DNA of 32,535 bases, taken from assembly GCA_026389845.1 (NCBI GenBank), contig JAPLHB010000010.1, forward strand, positions 1 to 32,535, read 5' to 3'. Made by a program: the position numbers and the translations under genes. Positions 22,184 to 29,160 of the stretch are shown piece by piece. A model generated the notes under the pieces. The model worked only from the letters and a program-made list of their open reading frames with translations. It searched no databases and was not told the DNA's origin. How positions within the stretch are numbered: the stretch's first letter is position 1; every line of letters starts with the position of its first letter. The stretch comes from Chloroflexota bacterium. Lineage in GTDB: Bacteria; Chloroflexota; Anaerolineae; CG2-30-64-16.

Positions 22184-24409
22184 TCACCACCCCGGAATGT
22201 GCTTCTCCTCGTTTGCCGTATCCACCCCAATGTTACTCTCGATCCTCGGCAGCACACGCGTACGATTCGTTTTTTCGATCTTGACCCGCGTCGCAGCCCA
22301 GGCCAATTCGCCACCGTCGGAGGCCAGCGGGGCCAGGAGGGCGAGGACGTTAGCGCCCTTGTTGTTGGCGTATCGCCCGTAGGACGAATGGCCCTGGCCC
22401 AGCGGCACGGCGACCACGTCGGGCCGGATGCCGGGGTAAACGTAGACGATGGCCTCGATTTCGCTCTGCGCCGAGACCACCTTGACCACGTCATCCATCT
22501 TCAGCCCCAGCTCCCTGGCCGTCTGGGGGTTGATCTCGACCCAGGTATCCCACGAGGCGGTGGTCATGGGATCGGGCATCTCCTGGAGCCAGGGCTGGCT
22601 GGCCCCGCGACCGTCGCTCAGCGCAGCCGATGGGTAGGGGTAGAGCAGATACGGGTAGGCGGTGTTGTCGCCGTCGAACTTGGGCCGGGCCACCTCGAAA
22701 CGCTGCGCTAGCGCAGCGGTCGCCTTCGGCGCGACTTTGGCCTCGACCGTGGGCCACCAGCCGCCGGCCTGCCGCCAGCCCGCCCACACCTTATCGGCGT
22801 TCTTGACGTTGAAGGCCGCATCCTTGCCCACCAGCTTGGCAGTGACCTCCTTCAGGAAGGCGACGGTGTTGGGCCAGGGGAGCACCTGTTTCGCCGGACC
22901 ACCGAGGCGGTTCGCCAAGTCGAGGATCACATCGCTCGTCGCGCGCGTGTCATAGAACGGCGCCACCACCGGCTGCTGGCTGCTGATCGCGGGACGGTCG
23001 CCGGGCGGGGTGGTGATCTGGTAGCCCCAGCTTTCCAGGTAGGAATGATCGGGCAAGATCAGGTCGGCCTGGACTGCGGTTTCGTCCACCAGTGAGCTGA
23101 AGGAAACCACGAACGGCACCGCGGCCAACGCCTCGGCGAATTTGGCAGCGATGGGCAGCTCGAAAAGCGGGTTGCCGGCGACGAAGAGCACGTCCACGCC
23201 GCCCCCCTGCATCCGCTTGATGAGCGCCTGCACATCGGCGAAGGTGGAAGGCGTGGCCGTGGCAAAGGCCGCATCCGGGGCGGGGGCACTGAGATAAAAC
23301 GCGCCATCCTTGTCCGCGCGGCCGGCCAGGGCGTTGAGCGCCAGCACGGCCGCCATGGCCGCCGGGGCGTTGGTGTGACCGCTGAGGCTGCCGCCGGGGA
23401 TAGCGGTGGGATTCGGGAATTTGGCGAACATCTCGGCCAGGGTTTGCAGCTTCTCTACCGAGATGCCGCTGGCCGCCGCGATGCCCTTCACGTCTACCGT
23501 CTTGAACTGAGCGGCTGCGGGACTATCCTTTGCCTTGCCCAGACCCAAATCCACCATGATCTTGCCGATGGCGAGCGCCGCCAGCCCCTCGGCGCCGGGC
23601 GCGATGGGGATCCACTCGTCGGCCACCGCGCCGGTTGACGAGAGCCGCGGCTCGAATTGCACCAGGTAGCCACGCTTGCCGAGCGCGCCCCCGCGCATGG
23701 CGCCGAACCCACGGCCATAGGCCACCGGCGAAATCCACGTCTCGGTCAGATTCGCGCCGAAGGAAAAGACGATGTCGCTGTTTGCCAGGTCGAAGAAGGG
23801 CAGGTTGGGACTGCTCCCGAAATACTGGCCGGTGGTTTTCGCCAACACGCCGCGGCCCTCGAACGCGACCAACGGATCGTACCACACCGGCGCGGGCGCG
23901 GCGAGCGCCTTCATCAACGGACCGACGACTGCGGCCAGGCTGTCGGACGTAAAATTGCCATAGAACGCCACCGCGCCGGGCTTGGCCGCCTTGACGCGGT
24001 CGGCCAACTGGCCCAGGGCCATCTCCCACGGAAGCGGCTCGAACTTGCGGCTGCCGCGCTGCCCCTGGCGGACGGCGTTGCGCAACCGGTCGGGGTTGTA
24101 GAGCACTTGCAGGCCCGCCTGCCCACGGGCGCACAGCTTACCGCGGTTGAGCGGATGCTCGGGGTTGCCCTCGATCTTGTGCGCTCGGCCGTTGCTCACG
24201 CGAACCAAAATCCCACAGCCGGCCTGGCATTGGCGACACGCGCTGGCATACCAGATATTCTCGCCGGGCAGCGCCTCTTCCGGCGGCACGACGTATGGCT
24301 CCAGCTTCTCAGCCTTCTGCAAATTGATCGTGCAGCCGCTGACGGCCATCGCCGTGCCGGTGAGGCCAGCCGCCTGAATGAATTGTCGGCGGGTGATGCG
24401 TTTGGTCAT
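22184..24409 (-). CDS. actB1: Alternative complex III subunit ActB1 (molybdopterin oxidoreductase-like)
   Basis: A 741-residue periplasmic protein of the molybdopterin oxidoreductase fold. The N-terminus carries a twin-arginine signal (TKRITRRQFIQAAG) followed by AVSGC, so it may also be lipidated. A four-cysteine iron-sulfur motif follows (CRQCQAGC, then GKLCARGQ about 30 residues later), then the large body with SQQPVVAPFYDTRATSDVIL and DPMTTASWDTWVEINPQTA near the C-terminus. In ACIII the corresponding ActB domain is described as lacking a molybdenum cofactor. The start at 24409 is placed just before the Tat motif with GGAG upstream; longer frames only run through the heptamer repeat. Together with ActB2 it forms the peripheral part of the complex. 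Confidence 0.88.
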   Translation of the reverse strand: MTKRITRRQFIQAAGLTGTAMAVSGCTINLQKAEKLEPYVVPPEEALPGENIWYASACRQCQAGCGILVRVSNGRAHKIEGNPEHPLNRGKLCARGQAGLQVLYNPDRLRNAVRQGQRGSRKFEPLPWEMALGQLADRVKAAKPGAVAFYGNFTSDSLAAVVGPLMKALAAPAPVWYDPLVAFEGRGVLAKTTGQYFGSSPNLPFFDLANSDIVFSFGANLTETWISPVAYGRGFGAMRGGALGKRGYLVQFEPRLSSTGAVADEWIPIAPGAEGLAALAIGKIMVDLGLGKAKDSPAAAQFKTVDVKGIAAASGISVEKLQTLAEMFAKFPNPTAIPGGSLSGHTNAPAAMAAVLALNALAGRADKDGAFYLSAPAPDAAFATATPSTFADVQALIKRMQGGGVDVLFVAGNPLFELPIAAKFAEALAAVPFVVSFSSLVDETAVQADLILPDHSYLESWGYQITTPPGDRPAISSQQPVVAPFYDTRATSDVILDLANRLGGPAKQVLPWPNTVAFLKEVTAKLVGKDAAFNVKNADKVWAGWRQAGGWWPTVEAKVAPKATAALAQRFEVARPKFDGDNTAYPYLLYPYPSAALSDGRGASQPWLQEMPDPMTTASWDTWVEINPQTARELGLKMDDVVKVVSAQSEIEAIVYVYPGIRPDVVAVPLGQGHSSYGRYANNKGANVLALLAPLASDGGELAWAATRVKIEKTNRTRVLPRIESNIGVDTANEEKHIPGW

Positions 24410-24420
24410 GTGATGCATCT

Positions 24421-24537
24421 CCGTGTTGCGTGTTACGTGGTGCGTGGTGCGTGGTGCGTGGTGCGTGGTGCGTAGTCCGTCGGCTTTTCTACCCGATACG
24501 CACCACGAAATACGCAATACGCACCACGCAGCACGCA
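24421..24537. repeat. Heptamer inverted pair between actA and actB1
   Basis: A left arm of TGCGTGG units (24421-24479) and a right arm of CACGCAC/ACGCAAT units (about 24494-24537) can form a long hairpin. The right arm ends at the base before the actA stop codon (24538-24540); the left arm ends near the actB1 Shine-Dalgarno. Confidence 0.85.
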
Positions 24538-25089
24538 TCAATAATGGCATGTCGCGCAGTCAATCAGCCGCGCCACCTTTTCCGGCGCCTGTTTCTTGTG
24601 GCAATCCAGGCAGAAGCCCATGTTGAGGTTGTACGGCTTGGCGTAGCCCATCTGCGAGAGGTCACCGTGGCAGCTTTCGCAGGCTACGCCCTTTGCGATG
24701 TGCGGCCGGTGGTTGAAGTGGACAAAGTCCGGTTTCTCGAAGACCTTGACCCATTGGATCGGCTGGCGCGAACCCCACTGTTTGATGAGCCGGTCAATGT
24801 CGGGCTGGTCCCTGGGGTCTTTCGGCTGAACCGCAACGTGACAGCCCATGCACTTCGCGAGCGAGGGCAAGCCCGCCACTGCGCCGGTCTGCACGCCGGG
24901 GTGGCAGAAGAGGCAGTTGGCGCCCGCGGCGATGTGCTTGCTGTGCTGAAAGACCAGGGGCTGGGGCGGCGCGGCAAGCGCCCGCGACCCGAAGAAGATG
25001 CCCAATACGACTCCGCTGGCGACGAGCACGCCGACCAGGCCCAACGCCAGGGCCAGGCGGGGATGTTGGCGAACAAGTGAGATGATCAT
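24538..25089 (-). CDS. actA: Alternative complex III subunit ActA (pentaheme cytochrome c)
   Basis: A 183-residue membrane-anchored multiheme cytochrome with five CxxCH sites: CLFCH, CMGCH, CESCH, CLDCH and CATCH, the number typical of ActA. An N-terminal helix (LALALGLVGVLVASGVVLGI) anchors it, and the haem domain follows from about residue 45, with PLVFQHSKHIAAGANC at its start. ActA accepts electrons from the ActB2 clusters and passes them to mono- or diheme cytochromes. The start at 25089 has GGAG 7 bp upstream; a longer frame would encode a repeat-derived peptide from the heptamer array and is not believed. The last haem motif is only two residues from the C-terminus (CATCHY), unusually close. 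Confidence 0.92.
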   Translation of the reverse strand: MIISLVRQHPRLALALGLVGVLVASGVVLGIFFGSRALAAPPQPLVFQHSKHIAAGANCLFCHPGVQTGAVAGLPSLAKCMGCHVAVQPKDPRDQPDIDRLIKQWGSRQPIQWVKVFEKPDFVHFNHRPHIAKGVACESCHGDLSQMGYAKPYNLNMGFCLDCHKKQAPEKVARLIDCATCHY

Positions 25090-25130
25090 GGGCACGCTCC
25101 AGTCTGATGCGGCGGCGTGAACGATAGTGG

Positions 25131-25256
25131 CATATTGCGTACTGCGTACTGCAAGTTGAGCCGTGAATGTATCGGCAGTACGGACTACGCAGTACGGACT
25201 ACGCAGTACGCAGTACGGACTACGCAGTACGCAGTACGGACTACGCACCACGCACC
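25131..25256. repeat. TACGCAG/TACGGAC-type repeat between cytochrome c and actA
   Basis: A short TGCGTAC arm (25132-25153) faces a longer arm of ACGCAGT/ACGGACT units (25184-25256), ending exactly before the stop codon of the cytochrome gene (25257-25259). Confidence 0.85.
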
Positions 25257-25688
25257 CTACTTCAAGGTCAACAAGTAAGCCACCAGGTCGTTAATCTCCT
25301 GCTCGGACAGGTCTTTCCCGTAGTTTTGCGGCATGATGCCGGGTGTGAAGCCTTCGGCCACGTCCACGTTCGGACTGACAATGGACTCGCGCAGCCACTC
25401 GGCCGCGGTCTTGGCAGTGCCCTTGTAGTCCTTTTCTTTGACGGTGGCAGCCGCATCGGTGGCGATGCCGTACTGCGAGGGGCCGACGATCTTCTTGTCT
25501 TTTTCTACCGAGTGGCAGGTGGCGCAGCCGGGCGCGCCGGCCTTGCCGATGGTCGCCTTGGCGAAGAGGGCCTTGCCGTTGTCCGCGTTGCCAGCGGAAG
25601 CGTTGCCCGCGGGCGCCGGTTGACTGCCGCCGCACGCCGCCAGAAGTAGAGTGACCACCAGAAGAGTAAACAGGGTACGTTTGAACAT
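25257..25688 (-). CDS. Monoheme cytochrome c lipoprotein
   Basis: A 143-residue exported cytochrome with a lipobox (LLLAAC) and an Asn/Ala/Gly-rich spacer. The haem site is CATCHS and the distal Met is in GIMPQNYG. The C-terminus (DLSEQEINDLVAYLLTLK) closely parallels that of the cytochrome c domain fused to CoxB here (MSAAEIEAMVTYLLLQK), so the two are related carriers. The start at 25688 is chosen for the signal peptide; ATG at 25697 is an alternative. It may shuttle electrons between ACIII and the oxidase. A TATAAT sequence lies about 65 bases upstream. Confidence 0.88.
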   Translation of the reverse strand: MFKRTLFTLLVVTLLLAACGGSQPAPAGNASAGNADNGKALFAKATIGKAGAPGCATCHSVEKDKKIVGPSQYGIATDAAATVKEKDYKGTAKTAAEWLRESIVSPNVDVAEGFTPGIMPQNYGKDLSEQEINDLVAYLLTLK

Positions 25689-25752
25689 GATGGGCATCCT
25701 TTCCTTGCCTGCTCTTGGATCGAGAGGGTTTGCAGGCTGAATCATGTAACTT

Positions 25753-25758
25753 ATTATA
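25753..25758 (-). promoter_or_regulatory. -10 box before the cytochrome c / ACIII part of the cluster
   Basis: A perfect TATAAT on the - strand in an AT-rich gap, about 65 bases before the cytochrome c start. The -35 region is only TTTTGC-like. If real, it would let the ACIII genes be transcribed apart from the oxidase genes; this is one of the few junctions in the cluster without a repeat. Confidence 0.45.
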
Positions 25759-25808
25759 CACGAATCAAACGAAACGCAAAAGTCGAACTTGTAGCAGTCA
25801 AATCCGAA

Positions 25809-26360
25809 TCAGCGTCGCGCACCGGTGTGCAGATACCAATAGCCGCCGAGCACAGCCAGCACCACCGCGAAGGGAATGCCGACCAGGATCACCGTGGAGA
25901 ATCCGCGCGGGGCTGCCACCCGTTGGATGAAGGGCAGCTCAACTTTGCCGGCCGCCCCGGCGACAGTCAGCGTACCGTTCCAGGTGCCGGCCTGTTCGAT
26001 CGTCATGTGCGCCACGTAATCCACGGCATTGCCGGCATCCTTATGCGTCGCCTCGCCGGTCAGCTCCGCCTTGCTCTCGCCATGCACCAATTTGACCGCC
26101 ACCTGCACGTCGCGCAGCTTGTCGCCCGTGGCCGGATCGCTCACTCGCACGGCGAATGTGACCATTCCGGTCTGCGCCGGCTCAGGTGAAACCGTGGCGA
26201 GAATTTGGTAGGGGCCGATCACCTGGTCCCCTGCGATGATTCGGCTGCCGCCGCCGGGACCGAAATTCTCGGCGCGGGCCAGGTCGCGCTGCCCCAAGAG
26301 GAGCGCGCCGACCAAAACCAGGCCTAACGCCACGATGCGCCCAACCTTCATCCGTCTCAT
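25809..26360 (-). CDS. YtkA/FixH-like membrane protein
   Basis: A 183-residue protein with an N-terminal signal or helix (VALGLVLVGALLLGQ), an extracytoplasmic beta-sandwich-like domain of about 100 residues (YQILATVSPEPAQTGMVTFAVRVSD, then AGTWNGTLTVAGAAGKVELPF) and a C-terminal transmembrane helix (STVILVGIPFAVVLAVLGGY). This arrangement resembles YtkA/FixH-type proteins associated with copper delivery and cytochrome oxidase assembly. The start is one of two ATGs (26360 or 26351) just after the polyferredoxin stop. It follows the polyferredoxin gene directly, so the two may act together. Function is inferred from context and fold pattern, not from metal-binding residues. Confidence 0.6.
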   Translation of the reverse strand: MRRMKVGRIVALGLVLVGALLLGQRDLARAENFGPGGGSRIIAGDQVIGPYQILATVSPEPAQTGMVTFAVRVSDPATGDKLRDVQVAVKLVHGESKAELTGEATHKDAGNAVDYVAHMTIEQAGTWNGTLTVAGAAGKVELPFIQRVAAPRGFSTVILVGIPFAVVLAVLGGYWYLHTGARR

Positions 26361-26367
26361 GCGTCGG

Positions 26368-27882
26368 TCATCCCCCCGGCAGACTGTACATGAATGTTCC
26401 ACGCATCTCCATCGGCTGGACAAGCACCCACAGGCCGAAGGCCAACAGCAACAAGGTGAGGATCATCCACGGCGCGGCCGCGGCAAGCACGGCCCCCCTA
26501 CCCCCCAACCGTGGGGGGAGGCTATTTCCCCCAGAATTGGGGGGCAGGGGGGCGCTCTCGACCTGGTTGCGTGCGATCTGGAACGCGCCGATCAGCGAAC
26601 CGGTCGCGCCCGCATACATGAAGACCGCCTCGATAGGGAAGAGCCAATCGGTCGGGACCACCGGCCCCATCCCCCACTGCACCGCGCCGCGATAAAGCCC
26701 CACGTCGGCCAGAAATGACTGCGCCACCGGAACAACCGTCAGCGCACCGGTGAGAAAATGAAAGCTGTAGTGCGCCAACCACATGCCGAAGCCGAGCGGG
26801 ACGAGCGCGTAGATGTAACGTGCAGTGATCTGTCGCAATGGTGGAAGGAAGGACGAACGACGAAAGACGAAAGGCGCTCGTCCCAACCAGGCCGCTCCCG
26901 ACACCAGGACGATCGGCAACACCACCAGCCCAATCACGAAGATCAGCGCCAGCCCTGGCACGGGCGAAGTCGTTCCCAGCCAACGCGCCAGGTTTTCACG
27001 CAACCCGTAGACCGGCCGGATCATCGCGAAAGCGTTGATAAAGCTGCCGAAGACGAAGATCACCACCAGCGCGGCCAGATCGAGCCGCTGGCTGAACCGG
27101 CCGATGCCCGACCGGAACGGATCAGTCCATAATTCGGCGGTCGGCGTGCGCGTGATCAGGCCGACGTTGGCGCAGGGGCAGGCATGGACGCAATCCAGGC
27201 AGAAGGTGCAGTCCATGTTGCCGGCCTTGCGCTCCTGGAAGAGCCACAACTCGCAGCCACGGACGTTCGAGCTACTCCCGCGGATGCAATCCTTGGTCCG
27301 ACACGCCGCGCAGACCGTCTGCTCCTTGACCTTGATCTCCAGCGGCGAGATGAGCGACCCAAAAAAGTTGAACTGCCCCAACGGACAGACGTATTTGCAA
27401 AACGTCGCGCCGCGGAAGACGGTATCCACCAGGAACGCGACCAGGAAATAGCCGACTGCGATCCAGGCTGTCAGCCACGGGCTTGACCAGAGGCTGAAGA
27501 CCTCGTAGCTGAAGAAGAAGACGAGCACCAAGCCCGCGGCCAGCCATTTGTTGCGCAGCGCCGCCGGCACATTCCGTCCGCCGCCGAAGAGCCGTTCGCG
27601 CAGCCAGCGGCCGACCTGCCGGGGCAGCATGAACGGACACGCCATGCAGAACAGATTGCCCGCCACCAACAGCGCCAGCACGACCAGTCCGCGGTAATGC
27701 AGCCAAACGCCGACCGTCGCCAGGTTCTTCGGCGCGAGCCGCGGCCCCACCAGCCCGTCGAAAATCATCAGCCCAGCGATCAGCAGCAGCGGCGCCTGCA
27801 TGGCCGTCCGCGCATGGCGCCACTTGAGGAACGGGCCGAGAATGGGCCAGGTGAGCAGGTCGCGGCGATGAACATTAGTCAT
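26368..27882 (-). CDS. Membrane polyferredoxin (NapH/CcoG-like)
   Basis: A 504-residue polytopic protein with hydrophobic segments near residues 25-45, 60-85, 115-150 and several after 265. Cysteine motifs are NLFCMACPFMLP, FCKYVCPLGQFNF, CAACRTKDC and CTFCLDCVHACPC, so it likely carries two or more [4Fe-4S] clusters on the inner face. CcoG-type polyferredoxins take part in copper reduction during oxidase assembly, and the location between oxidase genes and YtkA/FixH-like genes supports such a role. Two repeat-like insertions are in frame in its second half: a GACGAAC-type run (26843-26873, residues about 337-347) and a 60-bp G/C-run hairpin (26493-26552, residues about 444-464) that encodes a Pro/Gly-rich loop. 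No clear Shine-Dalgarno precedes the start. Confidence 0.78.
   Translation of the reverse strand: MTNVHRRDLLTWPILGPFLKWRHARTAMQAPLLLIAGLMIFDGLVGPRLAPKNLATVGVWLHYRGLVVLALLVAGNLFCMACPFMLPRQVGRWLRERLFGGGRNVPAALRNKWLAAGLVLVFFFSYEVFSLWSSPWLTAWIAVGYFLVAFLVDTVFRGATFCKYVCPLGQFNFFGSLISPLEIKVKEQTVCAACRTKDCIRGSSSNVRGCELWLFQERKAGNMDCTFCLDCVHACPCANVGLITRTPTAELWTDPFRSGIGRFSQRLDLAALVVIFVFGSFINAFAMIRPVYGLRENLARWLGTTSPVPGLALIFVIGLVVLPIVLVSGAAWLGRAPFVFRRSSFLPPLRQITARYIYALVPLGFGMWLAHYSFHFLTGALTVVPVAQSFLADVGLYRGAVQWGMGPVVPTDWLFPIEAVFMYAGATGSLIGAFQIARNQVESAPLPPNSGGNSLPPRLGGRGAVLAAAAPWMILTLLLLAFGLWVLVQPMEMRGTFMYSLPGG
26493..26552. repeat. 60-bp G-run/C-run hairpin within a CDS
   Basis: Outer arms of 16 bp (26493-26508 and 26537-26552) match with one mismatch, with a second G-run/C-run pair inside. 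The 60 bp equal 20 codons, encoding a Pro/Gly/Asn loop in the polyferredoxin. G-run/C-run hairpins like this usually lie between genes. Confidence 0.8.
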
Positions 27883-28235
27883 ACAAGGGTCGCTGGTAGG
27901 GGTTTAGCGCCGATGGGAATCGGCTGGTTAAGGAGCACCACGGCCTGAACGCCGTGGCTTGCGACGCGCCTCTTTCGCACGCTGCGGCGTTCAGGCCGCA
28001 GTGTTGTCCTGCAAAAGTTCATTTGACAATACCGCAAAACTCGCTTTGTCACCCCTTCGTTGCACTCAGGGCAAGCTCTGAGCGGGTTGGCCCCGTGAGA
28101 TGCGTTGCGGCGAGCATCCAGCGAAGGGTCTCGTTGCGACACCGGATTCTTCGCTGAGTGCTCGCCGTCGCGAGAAGTCAGGGGCAGACCCGCTCAGAAT
28201 GACAGGCAACGGGTAGCGAGTTTTGCGCCATTGCT
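27883..28235. repeat. 353-bp gap with a double hairpin and a MITE-like element
   Basis: No gene is supported. Two hairpins with arms CGGCCTGAACGCC (27941-27953) and GGCGTTCAGGCCG (27986-27998) form a pair; each arm is also part of a smaller hairpin of its own. After it lies a MITE-like element bounded by 13-bp inverted repeats (28033-28045, 28215-28227) and flanked by a 10-bp direct repeat. Confidence 0.75.
28028..28234. mobile_element. MITE-like element flanked by a 10-bp direct repeat
   Basis: Perfect 13-bp inverted repeats (CGCAAAACTCGCT at 28033-28045, its complement at 28215-28227) bound a 195-bp element containing a 21-bp segment shared, inverted, with the element at 4513-4716. Outside, TTCATTTGAC occurs at 28018-28027 and 28235-28244, consistent with a target duplication. 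The right copy includes the last codons and stop of the FixH/YtkA-like gene. Confidence 0.65.
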
Positions 28236-28661
28236 TCATTTGACTGTCACGGGGAAGCGCCGCGTCGCAATCTTACCATCCGGCAGCGTCAACTTCACAT
28301 CCACATACCAATCGCCGCCCATCGTCCACTTGATCGGCACACGGTAGACGCCGCCCTGGCTGCCCACCGCCTTGCCGAACGAAGGCATCATGCCGGCGTG
28401 GCTCATGTTGCCCTCCACTTCAACCTGGGCCCCAGCCACCGGCTGACCGCTCGCGTCTTTCACCGTCAGGACCACGATCCCCTCGCCGATCATCGGCGGA
28501 GATGGTTCAACAGTCATCGTGATCGTTAGCCCGTCATCTGTGGCCGGCGCGACCTTCTGCACCCGTCCGCAGCCAGCCAATGCGACCAGGAGCGTCGCCA
28601 GGGCCAACAGGCAAAATGCTCGATATGGAGCGCGAAAAACTGACCGATGATCCGCTTTCAT
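28236..28661 (-). CDS. FixH/YtkA-like lipoprotein
   Basis: A 141-residue exported protein with a signal peptide and lipobox LAGC (Cys31). The mature part is an Ig-like beta domain (ITMTVEPSPPMIGEGIVVLT, then GVYRVPIKWTMGGDWYVDVK). A Met/His-containing loop, NMSHAGMMPSFG, matches the copper-site loop pattern of YtkA-like proteins. Its gene lies directly after coxD and before the polyferredoxin gene, pointing to a role in copper insertion into the oxidase or ACIII electron carriers. The stop codon lies inside a 10-bp direct repeat at the edge of a MITE-like element, so an insertion occurred exactly at the gene's end without shortening it. Confidence 0.72.
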   Translation of the reverse strand: MKADHRSVFRAPYRAFCLLALATLLVALAGCGRVQKVAPATDDGLTITMTVEPSPPMIGEGIVVLTVKDASGQPVAGAQVEVEGNMSHAGMMPSFGKAVGSQGGVYRVPIKWTMGGDWYVDVKLTLPDGKIATRRFPVTVK

Positions 28662-28712
28662 CCGTGCGATCCGTGTTTCTTCCCAGACGAGTCAAAGCGA
28701 AAAAGGACCTGA

Positions 28713-28778
28713 ACCACGAAGACACCAAGACACCAAGTCATTTGGTTTTCGCCCTTTGTGTCCTCGTGTCTTGGTGGT
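28713..28778. repeat. GACACCAA-type octamer inverted pair
   Basis: A left arm of degenerate GACACCAA units (28713-28737) and a right arm (28754-28778) match at about 21 of 25 positions, forming a long hairpin between coxD (stop at 28788) and the FixH/YtkA-like gene. Confidence 0.85.
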
Positions 28779-28787
28779 GAATTCTTT

Positions 28788-29072
28788 CTACAACCGCGCG
28801 ATAATCAGCAGCGGGATGACCAGCAAGAACGGCACGAAAAAGATGAAGCTAAACCACTTGCTGTCGAATCGCAGGTGCATGAAGTAGAGGATCACCAGCA
28901 TTGCCTTAAGGAACGACATCGTCAGCAACACCGGCACGAGCGGGATGCCCGGCACATAGGTGGTCGCAACCTCGATCGCGGTCATCACCGCCAGCGCCGC
29001 AAACACCAGCCAGTAGTTCGGCCGGCGGTGGGGAGGATTCTTCACGTCTTTGATGGGGTCTACGTGTTTCAT
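28788..29072 (-). CDS. coxD: Cytochrome c oxidase subunit IV
   Basis: A 94-residue membrane protein with three helices (YWLVFAALAVMTAIEVATTY, VLLTMSFLKAMLVILYFMHL, WFSFIFFVPFLLVIPLLII), the form of bacterial cytochrome oxidase subunit IV. The FLKAMLVILYFMHLRF segment is the family's conserved part. The subunit carries no cofactor and stabilises the complex. GGAG lies 5 bp before the start. It follows coxC across a G-rich heptamer repeat. Confidence 0.9.
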   Translation of the reverse strand: MKHVDPIKDVKNPPHRRPNYWLVFAALAVMTAIEVATTYVPGIPLVPVLLTMSFLKAMLVILYFMHLRFDSKWFSFIFFVPFLLVIPLLIIARL

Positions 29073-29085
29073 GGATGCTCCGGTG

Positions 29086-29155
29086 TTGGGGACTGGGGAC
29101 TAGGATTAGGGACTAGGAGACCTGACTCCTGATTCCTGGTTCCTAATCCCTGGTC
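29086..29155. repeat. GGGACTA/CCTGATT-type inverted pair between coxC and coxD
   Basis: A G-rich arm (about 29086-29118) of GGGACTG/AGGATTA units faces a C-rich arm (about 29121-29153) ending 6 bp before the coxC stop codon at 29161. It is similar in sequence to the repeat at 17782-17864. Confidence 0.85.
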
Positions 29156-29160
29156 ACTCC

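Noticed and set aside
24421..25256. Tandem repeats as a possible CRISPR array
   Set aside because: The units are only 7 bp, there are no unique spacers of constant length and no cas genes in the window.
28023..28028. TTGACA as a -35 promoter box
   Set aside because: It points rightwards, away from the genes of this region, and has no matching -10 box or + strand gene after it.
17782..29155. CCCTAGT/CCCTAAT repeats as telomeric or chromosome-end sequence
   Set aside because: They lie between operon genes and form inverted pairs; coding sequence continues on both sides.
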